Positions 57,188 to 64,000 of a stretch of DNA of 64,000 nt are shown one piece after another. The notes beneath the pieces are model-generated. The model was not told where the DNA came from and ran no database searches. It saw nothing but the letters and a program-made list of their open reading frames with translations. The position numbers and the translations under genes were made by a program. The DNA comes from Azolla caroliniana. Taxonomy: Eukaryota > Polypodiophyta. Position 1 is the stretch's first letter, and the number at the start of each line of letters is the position of its first letter. The stretch lies in NCBI GenBank assembly GCA_043228905.1, contig JBHGNT010000015.1, positions 11,284,001-11,348,000 on the forward strand, given 5' to 3'.

Positions 57188-57325
57188 CATATAAGCCCGA
57201 GGCGTTAGAAAAGATAACAAAAAACTATGCATAAAATTTTATACATAAATGTTAAAATATCTTATACATACATACATCTTAAAAATCTTACATGTACCAA
57301 TAACGACATTCTTTAGTCAACTTTT
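57188..57325. repeat. Fragment of unit R tail
   Basis: gttagaaaagataacaaa then catacatacatc and tgtaccaataacg match the tails of R copies 1 and 2 (9470 and 54175 onward), joined to unrelated DNA at about 57187. Confidence 0.65.
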
Positions 57326-57719
57326 TTCTTTTTCACTTTTTTTTACGTGGTACCATTTATTTTGTTCTAAAAAATGAGACAACACTTAACATGTAATCTC
57401 TTGTTTGGTTTTATAGGACATTTGGCCTCTTAAAAGACATTAATACATCTTTCCTTATTTCTTTCTTCACATCACATGTACAAATTGTCACACATACATA
57501 GCGTTAACGACTTGGTTTGGATACCCCTTTTTTATATTTCTACTAGCATTCATTATATTAGATTCATGCGATTTTCACTCCCAAGATTCCCACCCCCTCT
57601 CTAAAAAGTAGGGAAGGTTCATGAAGGAGTAGGGTACATGAAACTACCCCCTATAAGTGTGGCATGCACAACATAAGCAACATGTTTGGACACAAACATA
57701 TGTAACCAAGTGGAGGTAC

Positions 57720-57773
57720 GTAAGCAAAGAAAACTATATGTTAAAACCAAGATGTGGTTAAAATAGTTCCCAC
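57720..57773 (-). repeat. LINE-derived repeat, left of the hAT-like insertion
   Basis: Matches 56835-56878 (actatatgtcaaaaccaagac), part of the LINE-associated sequence. It is continued at 59566-59830 after the insertion, giving a second, rearranged LINE copy. Confidence 0.6.
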
Positions 57774-59557
57774 CAAGGTTGTTAGGTACGTTAGGTATGG
57801 TACGGATACCATACATATTTAACGTATTAATACCCGTATAGCACCTCCCAATCTAAAAATATGTTAAATACGTTTTCTTAATATGTTAAATACTTATAAA
57901 ATACGTCAAATACGTACTTAATGTATAGTACGTTAAATACTTCTAGTATTTGAAAATTATTTATCTTTCTAAAAAATATCTATAATATTGTAAAAAATAT
58001 CTATGTTTACACAATTTTGTGTTGTAGAATATAGTTCTACATCCTAAAATACATTTAAGACATTTGAACATTTCACATCCTAAAATACTTGTAGTAATAT
58101 GGATGTCGACATTCCCTTATTCTATAAATCAGTGTAAGTGTGTATCACAATGTTCTACTTCAAATTGTAATTGTGTACAATTATGCCTTCATAGATTGAG
58201 GAATAGTCTACGATTATCACACTCATGATAGGTTTCTCTTTTCTTCGTTTTCTTCTTCTTCTTCTTCTTCTATCTTTTGCGATTATCACACTCAAGACAG
58301 GTTTATGTCTTCTTTTCTCTCTTTTTCTTCTTCTTCTATCTTCTGCGATTATCACACTCAAGACAGGTTTATGTCTTCTTTTGTCTCTTCTTCTTCTTCT
58401 TCTATCTTCTGCGATTATCACACTCAAGACAGGTTTATGTCTTCTTTTCTCTCTTCTTCTTCTTCTTCTTCTATCTTCTGCGATTATCACACTCAAGACA
58501 AGTTTATGTCTTCCTTTCTCTCTTCTTCTTCTTCTTCTATCTTCTGCGATTATCACACTCAAGACAGGTTTATGTCTTCTTTTCTCTCTTTTTCTTCTTC
58601 TTCTATCTTCTGCGATTATCACACTCAAGACAGGTTTATGTCTTCTTTTGTCTCTTCTTCTTCTTCTTCTATCTTCTGCGATTATCACACTCAAGACAGG
58701 TTTATGTCTTCTTTTCTCTCTTCTTCTTCTTCTTCTTCTATCTTCTGCGATTATCACACTCAAGACAAGTTTATGTCTTCCTTTCTCTCTTCTTCTTCTT
58801 CTTCTATCTTCTGCGATTATCACACTCAAGACAGGTTTATGTCTTCTTTTCTCTCTTCTTCTTCTTCTTCTATCTTCTGCGATTATCACACTCAAGACAA
58901 GTTTATGTCTTCCTTTCTCTCTTCTTCTTCTTCTTCTATCTTCTGCGATTATCACACTCAAGACAGGTTTATGTCTTCTTTTCTCTCTTCTTCTTCTTCT
59001 TCTTCTTCTTCTATCTTCTGCGATTATCACACTCAAGACAGGTTTATGTCTTCTTTTCTCTCTTCTTCTTCTTCTTCTTCTTCTATCTTCTGCGATTATC
59101 ACACTCAAGACAGGTTTATGTCTTCTTTTCTCTCTTCTTCTTCTTCTTCTATCTTCTGCGATTATCACACTCAAGACAGGTTTATGTCTTCTTTTCTCCC
59201 TTCTTCTTCTTCTTCTATCTTCTGCGATTATCACACTCAAGACAGGTTTATATCTTCTTTTCTCTCTTCTTCTTCTTCATCATCTTCTTCATCGTCGTCT
59301 CTTCTATTCTTCTTTCTTCCTTCCTTTGGCTTCTTTTTAACTAAAATATTTTTTTTCTTTTGCTTTTTGTTAGGGTTTTACTTACATTTTCTTTATAAAT
59401 ACATATTATACCAGTTTTTTTATAAATACGTTAAATACCGTATTGGACAAATGTACATGATATTTGACTGAACAACATTGAAGTATAGTACGTACTATAC
59501 AAATGATGATGTACTATACGTATTTCAACGTTAAATATGTGTACATAAATAGCCATG
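57774..59557. mobile_element. Non-autonomous hAT-type DNA transposon
   Basis: Ends CAAGGTTGTTAGGTACG and, reverse-complemented, CATGGCTATTTATGTAC form imperfect terminal inverted repeats. A perfect 8-base duplication GTTCCCAC flanks them (57766-57773 and 59558-59565), the size typical of hAT elements. The uninterrupted paralogous site is at 56871-56878. Subterminal DNA on both sides is rich in TACGTTAAATACGT-like palindromic words. The middle is a 66-bp minisatellite; there is no transposase. Confidence 0.75.
58279..59290 (+). repeat. 66-bp minisatellite, about 15 units
   Basis: The core gcgattatcacactcaagac starts at 58279, 58345, 58411, 58480, 58546, 58612, 58678, 58747, 58813, 58879, 58945, 59020, 59092, 59158 and 59224. 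Spacing is 66 with extra steps of 3, 6 or 9 caused by the number of TTC triplets. Four variants in the order A-B-C-D (267 bases in total) occur twice at the start, showing a higher-order duplication. The long frames open across it on both strands are a by-product of the multiple-of-three spacing. Confidence 0.95.
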
Positions 59558-59565
59558 GTTCCCAC

Positions 59566-59830
59566 TAAGAAAGCCGAACTGTGTGAAATTAAGGCAGTTG
59601 TGGTCAATTCAACAATATGTACAAGGAGGCTCTACAGAATGAAAAGCAAACGCCCTTAGTAACCTATCCACGGGCAATATGGGTAACAAGCCACTTTACT
59701 AGGCCCAAGGAGACGATTTCATTCATGTTGCATGGTTCCATTATAGATCAACAAGTGTGTAGCATAATGCATCAAGTAAAATAGTTTTGAGGGACGTCAC
59801 GCTATTATAGCTACTCTCGGATAAGATAAT
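59566..59830 (-). repeat. LINE-derived repeat, right of the hAT-like insertion
   Basis: 59566-59690 matches 56879-57005 and 59691-59820 matches 56060-56190, two LINE-associated blocks that are some 700 bases apart and in the other order in the first copy. The copy is therefore rearranged. Confidence 0.6.
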
Positions 59831-60456
59831 TTATCCAAGGAGGATTGTTTAACAATAGCTAGAGCCCGAACCACTTGCTTTTTGTGTATCATGAACCTAC
59901 TCAATGAACTACTCCATATCATACTCGCAATAATTACCTCGAGACAAACCTAAACCAGCTTGGGGTTTCCAATCTTGGAACAAATTGGTTTTTAAATTGG
60001 GTTGGCCAAACTAGTTAAGCCTTAACTAGCATGGTAACTGGTTTGAGCAAATCCCAAATTGAGCTAAAACCGATTAAGGAAACTCAAGCCGAAACTAAAC
60101 TGAATTGAACCACCAAATCGTTTCAAAATGGATTGACGGTTCGGTTTTGGCTTGAGCTGAGTCGTCGTTGATTCCTACCTCCATATGAATACCTTTGCAT
60201 GAAATGGCAAATGGGAATGCCCAACCACATCGTAATATTTTTGCCATTGACTTGCATTTGACTTACATACATTCCGCACCTTTTCTACTTCAGAAGATAG
60301 CCAAACGTAATGATGCCATTGCATAATGATTCAATATATTTGTAGTGACTTGTAACAAGCGTGTGTCATCCTATAACCGCCAATCCACCCAAGGTGCAAC
60401 ATTTGTTGTCAATGGTAAAATCCATGCCAGATTTGTATATCTTGTAATTTTCCCAA

Positions 60457-60704
60457 GTAAATCTATAATTTGGGGAAATACATAATATGAGATGGTTCCT
60501 TCGGGCCACGTTTGACGGATCAACTATTCCTATTTATCAAGTCCTAGAGTATCATCACACTTTGATACGATGCGTTCTGTGTAAATCTATAATTTGGGGA
60601 AATGCATAATATGAGATGGTTCCTTCGGGCCACGTTTGATGGATCAACCATCCCTATTTATCAAGTCCTAGAGTATCATCACACTTTGATACGATGCGTT
60701 CTGT
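60457..60704 (+). repeat. 124-bp tandem duplication
   Basis: Copy 1 is 60457-60580 and copy 2 is 60581-60704, differing at about four positions by eye. Each contains atcatcacactttgatacgatgcg, related to a phrase near 10501. Confidence 0.9.
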
Positions 60705-61060
60705 TTTCATTGAAGCAATCTTTTTCTAATGTTGTCCATTTTTTTTTCATAAAAAATATCCTCCATTGGTATTAAAATTAAAGGAAACTGTATACATATA
60801 TTGTGTTGCATCTGTTCAAAACTAATACAACCCCTCCTCGGCATATCCAAAGTCTCTATAACCTCTTTTTAATGCATTCCATGAGGCGATATTAGAAACC
60901 ATAATTGTGCTAAATGTTTTCCGCACAGTTTCTCCGTTTGAGCATATCTCGAAATTAAACTAGACCATTCAAAAAGACTTCTTGTTTGTCTTATGGCAAA
61001 GACTTGTTAAGGTTCAAGCATACTTCTCAATAAGGCACTTGTTTGTGTGACCTCCATGTA

Positions 61061-61775
61061 TTACGAGGACATTTGAACATGGAAGTTGTTCCCTTTCTGT
61101 ATATCTCCCATATTGCCACATGCTTTCAACATACTAGAAAATGACATCATATTAGGTAAGAGGCCTTGCACCAACATTTGAAGATAGAGTTGTATAGCAT
61201 CCTCATTTGTATCATGCTCAGTATAGCCCAATATCATGACAGACCATTGTACCACATCTCCAACCAACAATAATCCATCAAAAGGCTCTCGGGCTTCAAT
61301 TATTAGTTCACATTTATTGTACCAACAAAAGGATCTTTTTTAAATCCTTCTTTTGCATTATTATCGCCATGTAATTCCCCTCCTCTTGTTAGAGACTCTA
61401 CGCCAAAACAAGCTTCCAAGAAGCAAAAAAATCAAGCAAATTTCTTCTACTTGCATTTGTTCCAGGTCATAAAATAGTTGCTTTTCGAGCCCATAGTCAG
61501 TATATCCAGATGCAATCACATTCGATTATCCGACCACATTTGATGTAGATATCAATCAAAAAGTCCCACAAGCATTTAGGATATGTGACAATATCTGGGG
61601 CAATGCCATCATTTTGAATCTATTTAAAACGGTCCAACTTTGTGGCCTTCACCCTATTTAGCATACTCAGCAATAAGTGCAGTCCAAGAGACTATATCTC
61701 AAATAGGAACCTGTTGAAGCACTTTGTGAGATTTTACAAACTCTCCATATTTGGCATGCATTGCTAAAAAAAGGA
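61061..61775 (-). pseudogene. PPR-protein pseudogene fragments
   Basis: 61270-61061 encodes one PPR unit, DVVQWSVMILGYTEHDTNED then LLPNMMSFSSMLKACGNMGD and a HVQM end. At 61760-61640 the minus strand gives MHAKYGEFVKSHKVLQQVPI, stop, DIVSWTALIAEYAK, matching the MYxKCG..DVVSWTALIxGYA wording of plant PLS-type PPR proteins. Frames and stops differ between the two, so this is a relic. It is followed by copia DNA in the other orientation, as at 6.2-7.2 kb. Confidence 0.72.
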
Positions 61776-61989
61776 GAGTGTTGAAGATGGAACTAGAAAG
61801 GAAGAAGAATGTAGGAGAGAAGAAAAACAAATCTGATGATAAATTTAATGCAACAAAGAAAGCTAATATGGCTTCAAATGTTATCATTTAAGATCAATCT
61901 GGTGAAAGATGGCGATGTACTTTGTATTACAGGTGATGCCTACATAGGTCATGTTCAAAACATGCAAATCACCAAAACAGATGTTATTG

Positions 61990-62646
61990 ATGCTTTATTG
62001 TCTATCGATGATGGATTGACACAAACATGGATAGTAGTCTCTCGGGCTTCTTTTCATGTTACTCCATGTTTGGAGTGCTTTACCACATTTGATGCAGGCA
62101 ACTATGGAAGAGTTTATCTTTGTAACCATAGTGCTTGTAATATTTATGGTATTGGCACCATTCACATGTCTTTGGATAATGGTCAAGAGCTCGTGCTCAA
62201 AGATGTGAGGTATGTACCTCGAATTAAGAAAAGTTTGCCATCTGTAAGACAAATGGATTGTGGATATACCTCGCATGATTACATCACTTTATTCGATGGA
62301 GAATTGTCGAAACACTAGAAAGAATCTACGGTTATTGTGAAAGGTTGCAAAAAGGTCACTATGTACTGTTTGCAATGTAAAGCTTTACCTGGAAGGTTTC
62401 TTGCTATTGCTGAATTTGACTCTTGTTTAGAGATTTGGCATAAGAGATTTGGACATATGAGCCAAAAAGGGCTTGAAGTCCTTGCTATACTAAAAAGATT
62501 TGATGTTAAAGGATCAAATTTGATTTTTTGTAATGATTGTCTATTTCGCAAACAAGTGAGAAATTATTATTATTATTCTAATGTCAACAAATTTTTGGTC
62601 TCATCATTAGAGGTACCAATTAAACGATCCATAAAAAAAATAGTGA
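61990..62646 (+). pseudogene. Copia fragment: protease and GAG-pre-integrase domain
   Basis: Reads WIVVSRASFHVTP (a copia protease motif in which the catalytic DSGA has become VSRA), then SLDNGQELVLKDVRYVPRIKK, a TAG near 62318, and IWHKRFGHMSQKGLEVL with FCNDCLFRKQ. The frame upstream (from 61836) includes Asn/Lys-rich protein that may be the end of Gag. It matches 6633-7227 and likewise runs into unit R. Confidence 0.78.
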
Positions 62647-64000
62647 AGGTAAGAACTCCAAACAAACCACCAAATATTCCACACAATGAACATATGGAAT
62701 GTAAACCTATAAAGGGTGATTGATGATTGGGAACAATGCACAACACAAACAAGCATCAATAGCTAATTATAGTCAATGATGACAAACACACATCACCCCC
62801 AAAAACATGAACTCCTAAATTTCTAAACTATACGTTGTCGATTTACATGGCTTGGTTATGATGGCAAAACAACACCCATAACAATGCTACAACCAAGAAT
62901 CCCAAAGAAAATAAAGTTAAGAAAATCAAGTACCAAGATAATAGAATTAGATTGATGAATAAAGAACAACTTAATTAGTATGTCTTTCCACAAGGGGTGC
63001 TCTCCTATCGAAGCATTAGGAAAGGTGCAACATCGACATAGCGAGAGTGTCAATAATCTTGGCTAACCGCTGACTGAACACATATTAGTGTACTGTTAAC
63101 CGAATGTATAAATATAAAACAAAGAGAGGGACATTGCATGTTTACATCTTCTTGCTAATCAACTAAGAGAGCATCAATCGTCAAACTGACTTAAAATATT
63201 CTGGAGTTACAACTTGAAGAGGGGTATTGTAGCTAGAACCCACAAAATCTTTAATACTAACAATACGAAGAATTATAGGACTAATGATGATGACCCGCAA
63301 CAATTTAATAGACTTGCTACTATGATAATAAAACAAAACCAACATTGCAAACTTTCTTAACCATCGATTTAAAATGAAAAGAACTTTAGAAACAAGACTC
63401 TGGTAAACCATCAATTAACTTCACATACGATAACTCCAGAAAACCCTAAGAACCATTTTGCAGTTTTTTTGTTCAAAAAATTTCTTTGACATATTCTATA
63501 TTCACATAAATATAACGGTAAAACGAACATAGCTAATTCATAAGAAAAGCAAAGAATAATGACGAGAGATGTATGGTAAGGAAGGAGATATACACAATGA
63601 AGCAGAAGTATCAGATGATCCATAAAGAGCTTCACCTCATCAATGAAGATTCGGCACAGAGAAAGAATGGAGGGGAAGGATCCAATTTGAGGTGTACAAG
63701 ATCCTTAGGAGTTGTCTTCTTCTATAGTTTGTTCATCTCATCTTAAGACCTCTTTCTCTTCGTTTTCCTTTTTTTCGTTCTACCCTTTTAGTATTTCCTG
63801 TAGAGTTTTGTTATTTATTTTTGCTTTATCAACCTTCTCCTTATTCATGGCTATTAAAATGAAGCCATCTACCTCTTTTAGCTCTTCACTTAGGTTTCCC
63901 TCAGCTAAAGCCTTCTCTATATCTAGAAGTATTTTAACTTTACTTTTAAATTTGATTCACTTGTTTCTTCGTGAAATAAATGTGTAGAGAACTTATTTCT
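62647..64000 (-). repeat. Repeat unit R, copy 3, cut by the window end
   Basis: Keeps the small hydrophobic ORFs (62856-63053, 63181-63414 and 63411-63635), closest to copy 1 in wording. The visible end of the coiled-coil gene (to 64000) has a one-base deletion near 63942. The main coiled-coil exon lies beyond the window. Confidence 0.6.

Noticed and set aside
58279-59290. Regularly spaced repeats resembling a CRISPR array
   Set aside because: There are no variable spacers; the whole 66-base unit repeats, and the context is a plant DNA transposon.
58155-59471. Four overlapping frames of 355-388 codons on both strands (Arg-rich, Ser-rich, Leu-rich and Phe-rich repeats)
   Set aside because: All are read-throughs of the 66-base minisatellite whose unit lengths are multiples of three; no start context, no domain, and three plus frames open at once.

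Overview
This is a repeat-dominated nuclear segment of a land plant with a large genome. One convincing host gene is visible: an intact single-exon MIZ1/DUF617 gene at about 3.1-4.0 kb. Almost everything else is transposable-element DNA, pseudogene fragments or simple and tandem repeats. The degraded PPR-protein fragments and the LINE open reading frame look to me most like sequences from ferns or other non-seed plants. That is an impression from protein style, not a search result.

The centre (11096-44343) is a nest of LTR retrotransposons that can be unpicked by target-site duplications (TSDs). Element E1 (plus strand, about 9.6 kb of its own DNA, TSD CAAGA) is split in its gag by E2 (minus strand, about 10 kb of its own DNA, TSD CTAGT). 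E2 has taken three further insertions: E3 (plus strand, 16342-22277, TSD CTAAA) between its pol and its third ORF, E4 (plus strand, 24832-31855, TSD CCGT) inside its reverse transcriptase, and a solo LTR (32022-32676, TSD GTAGC) also inside its reverse transcriptase. E1 and E2 are related Ty3/gypsy elements with multi-knuckle Gag and PR-RT-RNaseH-INT pol. E4 belongs to a different gypsy type whose proteins look like basidiomycete elements.

The most interesting item is an extra sense-strand reading frame, here called ORF3, between pol and the 3' LTR in E1, E2 and E3. It encodes a protein of roughly 830-1030 residues with a conserved N-terminal module, a Pro/Glu/Gln-rich spacer, a long coiled coil, a conserved post-coil block and an almost invariant C-terminal LDIL motif. 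E3 carries ORF3 but no gag or pol. Its two terminal LTR-like sequences are unrelated to each other, although it is flanked by a perfect TSD.

The flanks (1-11 kb and 44-64 kb) hold a copia element with internal deletion (47839-51033) inserted into a SINE-like repeat, two other copia fragments next to antisense PPR pseudogene pieces, LINE remnants, a probable hAT-type element (57774-59557) filled by a 66-bp minisatellite, and three copies of an unrecognised repeat unit R (about 7.2-9.6, 51.9-54.3 and 62.6-64.0 kb). R carries a conserved minus-strand coiled-coil gene and conserved small hydrophobic ORFs. Stretches not listed (about 0.65-2.1, 4.3-5.8, 9.6-10.2, 10.5-11.1, 44.35-44.9, 46.0-46.9, 51.1-51.9 and 59.85-61.05 kb) are AT-rich with no gene I can support.
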